Source: Paucibacter sp. DJ2R-2
GTDB lineage: Bacteria > Pseudomonadota > Gammaproteobacteria > Burkholderiales > Burkholderiaceae_C
DNA: 64,000 bases
Direction of reading: 5' to 3'
NCBI RefSeq assembly: GCF_025717675.1
Contig: NZ_JAJIRT010000009.1
Span: 1 to 64,000 of the forward strand
The position numbers and the translations under genes were made by a program. Positions within the stretch are counted from its first letter, which is position 1. Each line of letters starts with the position of its first letter. Of the stretch, positions 15,681 through 23,513 are shown piece by piece. The notes below the pieces were generated by a model that was not told the origin of the DNA, made no database searches, and saw nothing but the letters and a program-made list of their open reading frames with translations.

Positions 15681-16994
15681 TCAAGCCAATTCTTCCTTGC
15701 GCAGGCGCACGATGGGCGCCAGCACGGTGTTCAGACCTTGCATCTGAGCCAGGGCCAGGTTCATGCGGCCTTCCTGGGTCTCGTGGGTCAGGATGATCAG
15801 GTCGGTCTGGCGCTCGCCCTCGTTGGATTCGCGCTGCAGCACCGCGTCGATCGAGATGTCGTGCTCGGCCAGGATGGTGGTGATGCGCGAGAGCACACCG
15901 GCCTCGTCGGCCACGCGCAGACGCAGGTAATAGCTGGTCAACACCTCGGCCATGGGCAAGATGGCGGTGTCGCTCATCGCGTCGGGCTGGAAGGCCAGAT
16001 GTGGCACCCGGTGGTCGGGGTCGGCGGTGTGCAGGCGAGTGATGTCCACCAGATCGGCAATCACGGCCGAGGCGGTCGGCTCGGCTCCGGCGCCCTTGCC
16101 GTAGTAGAGCGTGGTGCCAACGGCATCGCCCTGCACCACCACGGCGTTCATCGCGCCTTCGACATTGGCAATCAGGCGGCTCATGGGCACCAGGGTCGGG
16201 TGCACGCGCAGCTCGATGCCCGTGTCCCGGCGGCGGGTCAGGCCCAAAAGCTTGATGCGGTAGCCCAGTTGCTCGGCGTACTTGATGTCGGCCGCTTGAA
16301 GCTGGCTGATGCCTTCCACATGGGCTTTGTCGAACTGCACCGGCACGCCAAAAGCGATGGCGCTCATCAGCGTCAGCTTGTGGGCGGCGTCCACGCCTTC
16401 GACGTCAAAGGTCGGGTCGGCCTCGGCATAGCCCAGGCGCTGCGCTTCCTTCAGCACGGTGGCGAAGTCCAGCCCCTTGCTGCGCATCTCGGACAGGATG
16501 AAATTGGTGGTGCCGTTGATGATGCCGGCGATCCACTCGATGCGATTGGCGGTCAGGCCTTCGCGCAAGGCCTTGATGATGGGGATGCCACCGGCCACAG
16601 CCGCTTCAAACGCCACCATCACGCCTTTGGCGCGCGCGGCCGCAAAAATCTCGGTGCCATGCACGGCCAGCAGCGCCTTGTTGGCGGTGACCACATGTTT
16701 GCCCTGAGCGATGGCTTCCAGCACCAGGGTGCGGGCCAGATCGCAGCCGCCTATGGTCTCGACAACGATGTCGATCTCGGGGTTGCGGATGATCTCGAAG
16801 GGGTCGGCAGTGACCACCACATCGGCATCGCCCACGATCTGACGCGCCTGGGCCAGATCACGGCGGCACACCATGCTCACTTCGATGCCGCGGCCGGCGC
16901 GGCCCTTGATCTCCGCCTGGTTGCGACGCAGCACATGGAAGGTGCCACTGCCCACGGTGCCAATGCCGAGGAGGCCGACTTTGATCGCTTTCAT
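15681..16994 (-). CDS. hom: Homoserine dehydrogenase
   Basis: A 437-residue enzyme: NAD(P)-binding VGLLGIGTVGSGTFHVLRRN at the start, catalytic-domain landmarks VTANKALLAVHG and GIINGTTNFILSEM in the middle, and a C-terminal ACT domain (about 350-430, RLRVADEAGVLSRIT) that usually gives threonine feedback control. It reduces aspartate semialdehyde to homoserine. The ATG at 16994 matches the MKxIKVGLLG start seen across the family; a GTG at 17018 is an alternative. It follows alaA by 55 bases with no terminator visible. Confidence 0.96.
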   Translation of the reverse strand: MKAIKVGLLGIGTVGSGTFHVLRRNQAEIKGRAGRGIEVSMVCRRDLAQARQIVGDADVVVTADPFEIIRNPEIDIVVETIGGCDLARTLVLEAIAQGKHVVTANKALLAVHGTEIFAAARAKGVMVAFEAAVAGGIPIIKALREGLTANRIEWIAGIINGTTNFILSEMRSKGLDFATVLKEAQRLGYAEADPTFDVEGVDAAHKLTLMSAIAFGVPVQFDKAHVEGISQLQAADIKYAEQLGYRIKLLGLTRRRDTGIELRVHPTLVPMSRLIANVEGAMNAVVVQGDAVGTTLYYGKGAGAEPTASAVIADLVDITRLHTADPDHRVPHLAFQPDAMSDTAILPMAEVLTSYYLRLRVADEAGVLSRITTILAEHDISIDAVLQRESNEGERQTDLIILTHETQEGRMNLALAQMQGLNTVLAPIVRLRKEELA

Positions 16995-17049
16995 GCTGTC
17001 TGTCACTTTGCTGTTCACGTTTCGAAGAAAACAAACCCGGGAGGGCGGC

Positions 17050-18276
17050 TCAGGTGCCGTGGCGCTTGCGGTAATGGGCCAGGAAGCGTTCGATGCGGCC
17101 GATCGCTTCCTTCAGGTCGTCGGAATTGGGCAGGAAGACCAGGCGGAAGTGATCGGGCGCCACCCAGTTGAAACCCGTGCCCTGGACGATCAGCACCTTC
17201 TCCTCGGCCAGGAGCTCGTAGGCAAACTGCTGGTCGTCGGTGATCGGGTAGACCTTGGGGTCCAAGCGCGGGAACATGTAGAGCGCTGCCTTGGGCTTGA
17301 CCACGCTGACGCCCGGGATCTGGCTCAGCAGCTCGTAGGCCAGATCACGCTGGCGGCACAGGCGGCCGGTCGGGGCCACCAGGTCCTTGATGCTTTGATA
17401 GCCGCCGAGGGCGGTCTGGATGGCCAGCTGGCCCGGCGTGTTGGAGCACAGGCGCAGCGAGGCCAGCATGTTCAGGCCCTCGATGTAGTCGCGAGCATGG
17501 CGCTTTTCGCCGCTGACCACCATCCAGCCGGCACGGTAGCCGCAGGAGCGATAGTTCTTGGACAGGCCGTTGAAGGTCACGAACAGCACATCGTCGGCCA
17601 GGCTGGCCATGCTGGTGTGGGTGTTGCCGTCGTACAAGGTCTTGTCGTAGATCTCGTCCGCGAAGATCAAGAGCTGGTGGCGGCGGGCGATCTCGATGAT
17701 GCCCAGCAAGAGGTCGTCCGGGTACAGCGCACCGGTCGGGTTGTTGGGGTTGCAGACCATGATGGCGCGGGTGCGCGGCGTGATCTTGGACTCGATGTCG
17801 TTCAGGTCGGGCAGCCAGCCCGCGCCCTCGTCGCAGAGGTAGTGCACCGGTTTGCCGCCGGACAGCCCCACCACGGCGGTGTAGAGCGGAAAGTCGGGCG
17901 CCGGAATCAGCACTTCGTCGCCGTCGTTGACCAGGGCATTCATCGCAATCTGGATCAGTTCCGACGCGCCGTTGCCCAGGTAGACATCATCCACCGTCAC
18001 GCCCTTGACGCCTTTTTCCTGCGTGTAGTGCACCACGGCCTTGCGCGGGGCGAACAGGCCCTTGCTGTCGGTGTAGCCGGCGGCATCAGGCAGGTTGCGG
18101 ATCATGTCCTGCACGATCTCGTCCGGCGGCATCAGCCCAAAGGCGGCCACATTGCCGATGTTCAGCTTGATGATCTTCTGACCCTCGTCCTCCATCTGGC
18201 GCGCCTTGTCCAGCACGGGGCCACGGATGTCATAGCTGACGCTGGCGAGCTTGCTGGACTTGGCAATGGGCTTCAA
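17050..18276 (-). CDS. alaA: Alanine transaminase-like PLP aminotransferase AlaA
   Basis: A 408-residue class I/II aminotransferase, collinear with E. coli AlaA (YfbQ): KPIAKSSKLASVSYDIRGP at the N-terminus, NPNNPTGALYP in the middle, and FNGLSKNYRSCGYRAGWM containing the PLP lysine. AlaA makes alanine from pyruvate and glutamate. The TTG at 18276 is preferred: an AGGAG lies eight bases ahead and the protein then begins MKPI as relatives do. An ATG at 18330 would add 18 residues without a Shine-Dalgarno. The next gene on the same strand is hom; alaA-hom-thrC is a common betaproteobacterial order. Confidence 0.93.
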   Translation of the reverse strand: MKPIAKSSKLASVSYDIRGPVLDKARQMEDEGQKIIKLNIGNVAAFGLMPPDEIVQDMIRNLPDAAGYTDSKGLFAPRKAVVHYTQEKGVKGVTVDDVYLGNGASELIQIAMNALVNDGDEVLIPAPDFPLYTAVVGLSGGKPVHYLCDEGAGWLPDLNDIESKITPRTRAIMVCNPNNPTGALYPDDLLLGIIEIARRHQLLIFADEIYDKTLYDGNTHTSMASLADDVLFVTFNGLSKNYRSCGYRAGWMVVSGEKRHARDYIEGLNMLASLRLCSNTPGQLAIQTALGGYQSIKDLVAPTGRLCRQRDLAYELLSQIPGVSVVKPKAALYMFPRLDPKVYPITDDQQFAYELLAEEKVLIVQGTGFNWVAPDHFRLVFLPNSDDLKEAIGRIERFLAHYRKRHGT

Positions 18277-18472
18277 GACGGGGACTCCTGGTGCTGTCGG
18301 GTAAAGGATCAGTGTCTGCGCTGCGGCCATGGGCCTTCGATACTCATGTTGCAGTGCAAAACCATACAATTTAATCACAGGGCTGCGGCTGCCAAGACGC
18401 CTGCCGCCTGAGAGTACAAGCAAGTGAGCCTTCGCAGGTCCCGGCGCTGTCGCCACCCCCTCCCCCGCCACG

Positions 18473-18847
18473 ATGAAATTCCAACTCGACGAGCCGCAAG
18501 GCGGCAACATCATTTCGCGCCATGACGGGCAAAGCGTCCGGGTCAATGCCGACGAACACCGCAGCAGTGTGCTGGTGCCCTGGCGCGGCGATGTGCAAAC
18601 CTGGGCGCTGACACGCTTCGAAGACTTGAACGAAAGCCACTTTGAGCAAATTCTGGCGCTCAAGCCCGAATTGGTGATCTTCGGCAGTGGCAGCCGCATC
18701 CGCTTCGCCAATCCACGCCTCTACCGTTGCCTGATCGAAGCCCGCATTGGCATCGAGACCATGGATCTGGCGGCCGCATGCCGCACTTACAACGTGCTGA
18801 GCAGCGAGAGCCGTGCGGTGCTGGCGGCCTTGCTGATCGAAGGCTGA
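18473..18847 (+). CDS. Mth938-like (DUF498/NDUFAF3-type) protein
   Basis: A 124-residue single-domain protein. The motif LVIFGSGSRIRF followed by ETMDLAAACRTYNVLSSE is the signature of the Mth938/DUF498 fold; mitochondrial relatives are complex I assembly factors (NDUFAF3). The bacterial function is unknown. It is divergent from alaA; bcp follows after a 164-base gap that holds a TATAAT. Confidence 0.85.
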   Translation: MKFQLDEPQGGNIISRHDGQSVRVNADEHRSSVLVPWRGDVQTWALTRFEDLNESHFEQILALKPELVIFGSGSRIRFANPRLYRCLIEARIGIETMDLAAACRTYNVLSSESRAVLAALLIEG

Positions 18848-18962
18848 GCTTCCGCGCCAAGCGCAGTCAAAGAGCCCCGCCAGAAGGCCACAGGAGCGGG
18901 GACGAGGGCAATCCCCCTAAATGACGAGCGGCCGCCTCCCGGAGGGGACTCGTCAAAGGCCG

Positions 18963-18968
18963 TATAAT
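18963..18968 (+). promoter_or_regulatory. Possible -10 element for bcp
   Basis: A perfect TATAAT lies 44 bases before the bcp ATG. No good -35 is seen 16-18 bases upstream, so the promoter is only tentative. Confidence 0.35.
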
Positions 18969-19011
18969 CAACGGCTATGCCCAGCCGGGCACATCATACA
19001 TAGAACGCCAC

Positions 19012-19491
19012 ATGACGCCAGCGCTCAACAAACCTCTCCCGGAAATTGAAGCCCTTGCCACCGGAGGCGTGAAGTTCACACCACATACCTATCAAGGTCA
19101 AGCCGTGGTGCTGTACTTCTACCCGAAGGACAACACCCCCGGTTGTACTACGGAAGCGATGCAATTTCGCGACCGGCACAAGGACTTCGTGAAAGCTGGC
19201 GCAGTTGTGCTCGGTGTTTCACGCGACAACATGGCCTCGCACGACAAGTTCAAGCAAACGCTGGAACTCCCCTTCGAGCTGATCGCTGACACCGAAGAGA
19301 AGCTCTGCCATATGTTTGGCGTCGTCAAGAACAAGATCATGTACGGCAAGAAGGTCAAGGGCATCGAGCGCTCGACCTTCCTGATCGACGCTTCGGGCGT
19401 GTTGCGTGCCGAATGGCGCGGCATCAAGGTGGCCGGCCATGTGGACGAAGTGCTGAAGGAAGTGGGCGCGCTGAAAAAGACCGCCGCCTGA
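19012..19491 (+). CDS. bcp: Thiol peroxidase of the PrxQ/Bcp family
   Basis: A 159-residue peroxiredoxin. YFYPKDNTPGCTTEA holds the peroxidatic Cys45. The Cys normally found five residues later in E. coli Bcp is Met50 here; the only other Cys is Cys99 (EEKLCHMFG), so it may be the resolving Cys in an alternative intramolecular disulphide, or the enzyme may be 1-Cys type. It reduces H2O2 and organic peroxides using thioredoxin-like donors. A terminator follows at 19526. Confidence 0.94.
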   Translation: MTPALNKPLPEIEALATGGVKFTPHTYQGQAVVLYFYPKDNTPGCTTEAMQFRDRHKDFVKAGAVVLGVSRDNMASHDKFKQTLELPFELIADTEEKLCHMFGVVKNKIMYGKKVKGIERSTFLIDASGVLRAEWRGIKVAGHVDEVLKEVGALKKTAA

Positions 19492-19525
19492 TCCACAGGC
19501 CGGCAGCTCCGCTGCCGCCGATACG

Positions 19526-19560
19526 AAGCCGGACCGGGCCTTGCCCGCGCCGGCTTTTTT
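19526..19560 (+). terminator. Rho-independent terminator after bcp
   Basis: AAGCCGG at 19526-19532 pairs with CCGGCTT at 19550-19556; the inner CGGGC/GCCCG also pairs, and TTTTTT follows. Confidence 0.85.
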
Positions 19561-19611
19561 CATGGGCCAGGCGAGTCGCTTGGATTGCCACGAGTCGTCG
19601 TCGGCATTGTG

Positions 19612-19690
19612 CATAATGGTTTCATGCCCGAGAGCCACGCAGCCCAAGAACAAAGCCCATCAAGCCGCACAGCAGCCTGTGCGGCTTTTT
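19612..19690 (+). ncRNA. Possible short leader or small RNA ahead of PIN-PhoH gene
   Basis: Between two strong terminators (19526-19560 and 19662-19690) lies an apparent promoter element CATAAT (19612-19617, 5 of 6 to the -10 consensus). Transcription from it would give an RNA of roughly 65-70 bases ending at the second terminator, 83 bases before the PIN-PhoH start. It could be an independent small RNA or an attenuated leader. No known RNA family was recognised and the -35 is poor. Confidence 0.3.
19662..19690 (+). terminator. Strong intrinsic terminator upstream of PIN-PhoH gene
   Basis: A perfect 11-bp stem (AAGCCGCACAG / CTGTGCGGCTT) with a CAGC tetraloop, followed by TTT and, after GC, six more T. 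It is well separated from the bcp terminator, so it must end a different transcript. Confidence 0.85.
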
Positions 19691-19772
19691 GCTTTTTTCG
19701 CCGCTGCTGGCTTTTGCCGTCTCCCGATTCCGACAGCATGGCGGGCTCGCGCCCGTCAGAACACTGAGCACC

Positions 19773-21518
19773 ATGCCACTGCCCAAGCCCCCGACCAAAC
19801 GCGCCGCCCGCCTCGAGCCCACCGCCTTTGCAAACACCTTGGCGGTGAGCCCCAGCAAGGCCGAAGCCCCTACCCCCAAACCCAGTCGTAGCAGCAGCGC
19901 CAGCAAGGCGGTCGCCGCCGCGCCGCTGCCCGTCACCCTCAGCGCCCCCGCGGCCAAAGCACGCCCCGCCGCCCCCAAGGCAGCGCCTGGTCAGGCCCTG
20001 GACGCAATGACGCCGACGGTCTATCCAGCCGACAAGCCCAAAGCCAGTCGGGCGGCCCCCGCCGCCGCGCCGGCGGCCAAGCCGAGCAAGGCCGGCCGCT
20101 CCAGCAAGGCCGGCGCCGCCGCGCCCAAGCTCTTTGTGCTCGACACCAATGTGCTGATGCACGACCCGATGAGCTTGTTCCGCTTTGAGGAACACGACAT
20201 CTACCTGCCCATGATCACGCTCGAAGAGCTGGACGGGCACAAAAAGGGCATGACCGAAGTGGCGCGCAATGTGCGCCAGGTCAGCCGCGAACTGGACAAC
20301 CTGGCCGGCGGCCTGAAGAGCAGTGGCATCGAGGAAATGGCCAAGGGCCTGCCTCTGGACCACACCGGCCACCGCGAGGCCGGCGGCAAGCTGTTCTTCC
20401 AGACCCAGCTGATCGACACCCCCCTGCCGGCCGGCCTGCCCCAGGGCAAGGCCGACAACCAGATCCTGGCCGTGGTGCAGGCGCTGAAGATCCAGCAGCC
20501 CGAGCGCGAAGTCGTCCTGGTGTCCAAGGACATCAATATGCGCATCAAAGCGCGTGCCCTGGGCCTGCCGGCCGAGGACTACCGCAATGACAAGACGCTG
20601 GAAGACTCCGACCTACTCTACACCGGCGTACAAGCCCTGCCGGCCGACTTCTGGGAGCGCCATGGCAAGACCATGGAAAGCTGGCAGCAAGGCGGCCTGA
20701 CTTTCTACCGCATCAGCGGCCCGCTGGTGCCCTCGCTGCTGGTCAATGAATTGGTCTACCTGGAAGCACCCGGCGCCGTGCCGCTCTACGCCAAGGTGCT
20801 GGAGATCACCGGCAAGACCGCCGTGCTGCGCACGCTCAAGGACTACGGCAACCAGAAGCATTCGGTCTGGGGCGTGACCGCCCGCAACCGCGAGCAGAAC
20901 TTCGCGCTCAACCTGCTGCTCGACCCCGACTGCGACTTCGTCACCTTGACCGGTACGGCCGGCACCGGCAAGACGCTGATGACCCTGGCCGCCGGCCTTT
21001 CGCAAGTGCTGGACGAGCGCCGCTACAGCGAGATCATCGTGACCCGGGTGACCGTGCCCGTGGGCGAGGACATCGGCTTCCTGCCAGGCACGGAAGAGGA
21101 AAAGATGAGCCCCTGGATGGGCGCCCTGGACGACAACCTGGAAGTGCTGGCTCGTGGCGACAGCGCCGCCGGCGAATGGGGCCGTGCCGCCACCAACGAC
21201 CTGGTGCGCAGCAAGATCAAGATCAAAAGCTTGAACTTCATGCGCGGCCGCACCTTTTTGAACAAGTTCGTCATCATCGACGAGGCGCAAAACCTGACGC
21301 CCAAGCAGATGAAGACCTTGATCACCCGCGCCGGCCCCGGCACCAAGATTGTCTGCCTGGGCAACCTCGCGCAGATCGACACGCCTTACCTGACCGAAGG
21401 CAGCTCGGGTCTCACCTACGCCGTGGACCGTTTCAAGGGCTGGGCCCACAGCGGCCATGTCACGCTGGCCCGCGGCGAACGCTCGCGGCTGGCAGACTTC
21501 GCTTCCGAAGTGCTCTGA
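19773..21518 (+). CDS. PIN-domain/PhoH-type ATPase fusion
   Basis: A 581-residue protein. Residues 1-115 are a low-complexity Ala/Pro/Lys-rich extension; a PIN nuclease domain follows (LFVLDTNVLMHDP near 120, with further acidic residues in ITLEELDGHKKG and VVLVSKDINMRIKA). The C-terminal half is a PhoH ATPase with Walker A TGTAGTGKT and Walker B FVIIDEAQNL, then GNLAQIDTPYL. PIN-PhoH (PhoH2-type) proteins act as RNA helicase/RNase or toxin-like RNases in characterised cases. The ATG at 19773 follows the terminator at 19662 and needs its own promoter or readthrough. Confidence 0.9.
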   Translation: MPLPKPPTKRAARLEPTAFANTLAVSPSKAEAPTPKPSRSSSASKAVAAAPLPVTLSAPAAKARPAAPKAAPGQALDAMTPTVYPADKPKASRAAPAAAPAAKPSKAGRSSKAGAAAPKLFVLDTNVLMHDPMSLFRFEEHDIYLPMITLEELDGHKKGMTEVARNVRQVSRELDNLAGGLKSSGIEEMAKGLPLDHTGHREAGGKLFFQTQLIDTPLPAGLPQGKADNQILAVVQALKIQQPEREVVLVSKDINMRIKARALGLPAEDYRNDKTLEDSDLLYTGVQALPADFWERHGKTMESWQQGGLTFYRISGPLVPSLLVNELVYLEAPGAVPLYAKVLEITGKTAVLRTLKDYGNQKHSVWGVTARNREQNFALNLLLDPDCDFVTLTGTAGTGKTLMTLAAGLSQVLDERRYSEIIVTRVTVPVGEDIGFLPGTEEEKMSPWMGALDDNLEVLARGDSAAGEWGRAATNDLVRSKIKIKSLNFMRGRTFLNKFVIIDEAQNLTPKQMKTLITRAGPGTKIVCLGNLAQIDTPYLTEGSSGLTYAVDRFKGWAHSGHVTLARGERSRLADFASEVL

Positions 21519-21540
21519 CCCAGTAATCCACGTGACTCAC

Positions 21541-21564
21541 GGGCGGCCCAGGCCGCCCTTTTTC
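21541..21564 (+). terminator. Terminator after PIN-PhoH gene
   Basis: GGGCGG paired with CCGCCC around a short CCCAGG loop, followed by TTTTTC, 22 bases after the stop codon. Confidence 0.75.
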
Positions 21565-21576
21565 TTTCCCGCCGCC

Positions 21577-21606
21577 GATTCACGATTCACCTGTTCACCC
21601 GATCAT
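21577..21606. repeat. Short TTCAC-type tandem repeat
   Basis: GATTCAC GATTCAC CTGTTCAC CCGATCA lies directly upstream of the HAD gene. The same units recur at 32439 and in a long array at 43903. Confidence 0.7.
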
Positions 21607-21619
21607 CCGCCCGCGCCCC

Positions 21620-22456
21620 ATGACCCTCTACGTCTCCGACCTCGACGGCACCCTGCTCGACCCGCAAGGCCGCCTCGCCGACAGCACCCGCGCCGGCCTG
21701 ACCCGCCTGCTGGACCAAGGCCTGCTCTTCACCGTGGCCAGCGCCCGCCATGTCACGTCGATCCGCCACATCCTCGGCGATCTGCCCCTGCGCCTGCCCG
21801 TGATCGGCAGCAATGGCGCTTACCTCAGCGATATGGCCAGCGCCGAGCATGAAGTGGTCAACGCCATGGAGCCGGCCCTGGCTCAGGCCGTGTTCGCCCT
21901 GATCCGCCAGCATGGGCTGATGCCCTTCGTCTCCACCCACGGCCCGCTGGGCGACCAGCTGTTTTACCAATCGGTGCACAACGAGGCGCAGCAGGCCTTT
22001 GTCACCGAGCGTCAGCGCAATGCCGACCCACGCCTACGCCACAGCCCGCGCCTGCAAGACGAGCTGCGCGACCCGGCCGTGACCTTTGTGGTGGTGGAAC
22101 GCGAGGCGCCGCTGGCGGCGCTGCAGGCGGACATCGACGCGCTCTGCGGCGATGCGGTGGAAACCCATCTGGCCGAGGACCTGTACAAGCCCGGCTGGCC
22201 CTGGCTGACCGTGCACGACCGCCGTGCCACCAAGGACCAGGGCATTCAGCTGCTGGCCCAGCGCTACGGCCTGCAGGAACGCGAGGTGGTGGTCTTTGGC
22301 GACCATGTCAACGACATCAAGATGCTGCGCGCCGCCCACCGCGGCATCGCTGTGGCCAACGCCATCGAGGCGGTCAAGCAGGAAGCCCACCAGGTGATTG
22401 GGCCGCACCATGAGGATGCGGTGCTGCGCTTCATTGAGAGCGACTGGCGGCGCTGA
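21620..22456 (+). CDS. HAD-superfamily phosphatase, Cof-type
   Basis: A 278-residue HAD hydrolase: motif I VSDLDGTLLD with the nucleophile Asp, motif II GSNG, the Lys of motif III in RATKDQGI, and motif IV VVFGDHVNDIKML. The long insert between motifs II and III is the C2B cap of the Cof subfamily, which dephosphorylates sugar phosphates or flavin/PLP-type phosphates; the substrate cannot be told from sequence. GDHVND replaces the usual GDxxND only in variable positions. It converges on the ketopantoate-reductase-like gene. Confidence 0.9.
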   Translation: MTLYVSDLDGTLLDPQGRLADSTRAGLTRLLDQGLLFTVASARHVTSIRHILGDLPLRLPVIGSNGAYLSDMASAEHEVVNAMEPALAQAVFALIRQHGLMPFVSTHGPLGDQLFYQSVHNEAQQAFVTERQRNADPRLRHSPRLQDELRDPAVTFVVVEREAPLAALQADIDALCGDAVETHLAEDLYKPGWPWLTVHDRRATKDQGIQLLAQRYGLQEREVVVFGDHVNDIKMLRAAHRGIAVANAIEAVKQEAHQVIGPHHEDAVLRFIESDWRR

Positions 22457-22477
22457 AAGCTGCCTCCTTGACAGGCG

Positions 22478-23494
22478 TCAGGCTGGGCTGATCTGCAAGC
22501 GGCCACCCTGCCGGCCCAGGCTCAGGGCCAGCAGGCGCGTGACGGCATAGATGGCGTCGAGATTGGGCGTCACGGTCTCGGTGATGCGGGCCAGCTCGAC
22601 GACGGCGCCGAGCAAGGCCTCCAGCTCCAGCGCGCGGCCGGCTTCGACATCCTGAAGCATCGAAGTCTTGTGGGCGCCCACGGCCTCGGCGCCGGCGATG
22701 CGTTTGTCCAGCGAGATCTTGAACTGCACGCCCAGCTTTTCGCCCACCTGCTGGGCCTCGCCCATCATGCGCGCGGCCAGCTCGCGGCTGAGCGGGAAGC
22801 GGCAGATGTCTTCCAGCGTGGCGTGGCTCAGGGCCGAGATCGGGTTGAAGCTCAGATTGCCCCAAAGCTTGACCCAGAGCTCGGAGCGGATGTCCTTGGC
22901 CACCGGCGCCTTGAAGCCGGCGCGCATCAGCGCTTGTGACAAGGCCTCGATGCGTTCGCTGCGCTGGCCGTCGAGCTCGCCCAGGCTGAAGCGATTGCCC
23001 TCGATCAGGCGCACGCGCCCGGGAGCTTCCAGCTGCGCCGCCGGGTAGACGATGCTGCCGATCACCTGGGCCGCGGGCAGCGTGGCGGCGATGGCGCCGC
23101 CCGGGTCCACCGACTCCAACACGCGGCCCTCATGCGGGCCGGCCAGGCCCTGGAAATACCACCAGGGCAGGCCGTTGATCATGCTGACGATCAAGGTCTG
23201 CGGGCCGATCAGGGCCGGCAGCTCGGGCAGCAGATCGACCAGCTGATGCGCCTTGACGGTCAGCAGCACGACATCCTGCACACCGGCTTCGGCCATGCGC
23301 TGAACCGCATGCAAGTTCGGGCCGGCCGGCTGCGTCAGCTCGCGACCGTCTTCCTCGATCAGGGTGAAGCCCTGGGCCTGGATGGCGGCCAGGTTCTTGT
23401 TGCGGGCGATGAAGCAGACCTGCTCACCGGCCACGGCCAGGCGCACCCCGAGCAGGCCGCCGATGGCGCCTGCACCCACGATGGCGAACTTCAT
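22478..23494 (-). CDS. 2-dehydropantoate 2-reductase family protein
   Basis: A 338-residue NADP-dependent reductase with FAIVGAGAIGGLLGVRLA at the N-terminus, a catalytic-Lys region AKDIRSELWVKLWGNLSFNP near residue 185, and the C-terminal domain pattern HKTSMLQDVEAGRALELEALLGAVV. The family reduces ketopantoate to pantoate in CoA synthesis (PanE), but paralogues with other 2-oxo acids are frequent. It lies 19 bases after tctA in a run with a carboxylate transporter and a CoA ligase, so it could act on the imported compound rather than in pantothenate synthesis. Confidence 0.88.
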   Translation of the reverse strand: MKFAIVGAGAIGGLLGVRLAVAGEQVCFIARNKNLAAIQAQGFTLIEEDGRELTQPAGPNLHAVQRMAEAGVQDVVLLTVKAHQLVDLLPELPALIGPQTLIVSMINGLPWWYFQGLAGPHEGRVLESVDPGGAIAATLPAAQVIGSIVYPAAQLEAPGRVRLIEGNRFSLGELDGQRSERIEALSQALMRAGFKAPVAKDIRSELWVKLWGNLSFNPISALSHATLEDICRFPLSRELAARMMGEAQQVGEKLGVQFKISLDKRIAGAEAVGAHKTSMLQDVEAGRALELEALLGAVVELARITETVTPNLDAIYAVTRLLALSLGRQGGRLQISPA

Positions 23495-23513
23495 GCGCGC
23501 GTCCTCATTCCGC

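Noticed and set aside
15738-17171. 477-residue open frame opposite hom
   Set aside because: Antisense shadow of a clearly identified gene; composition typical of reverse-frame translation.
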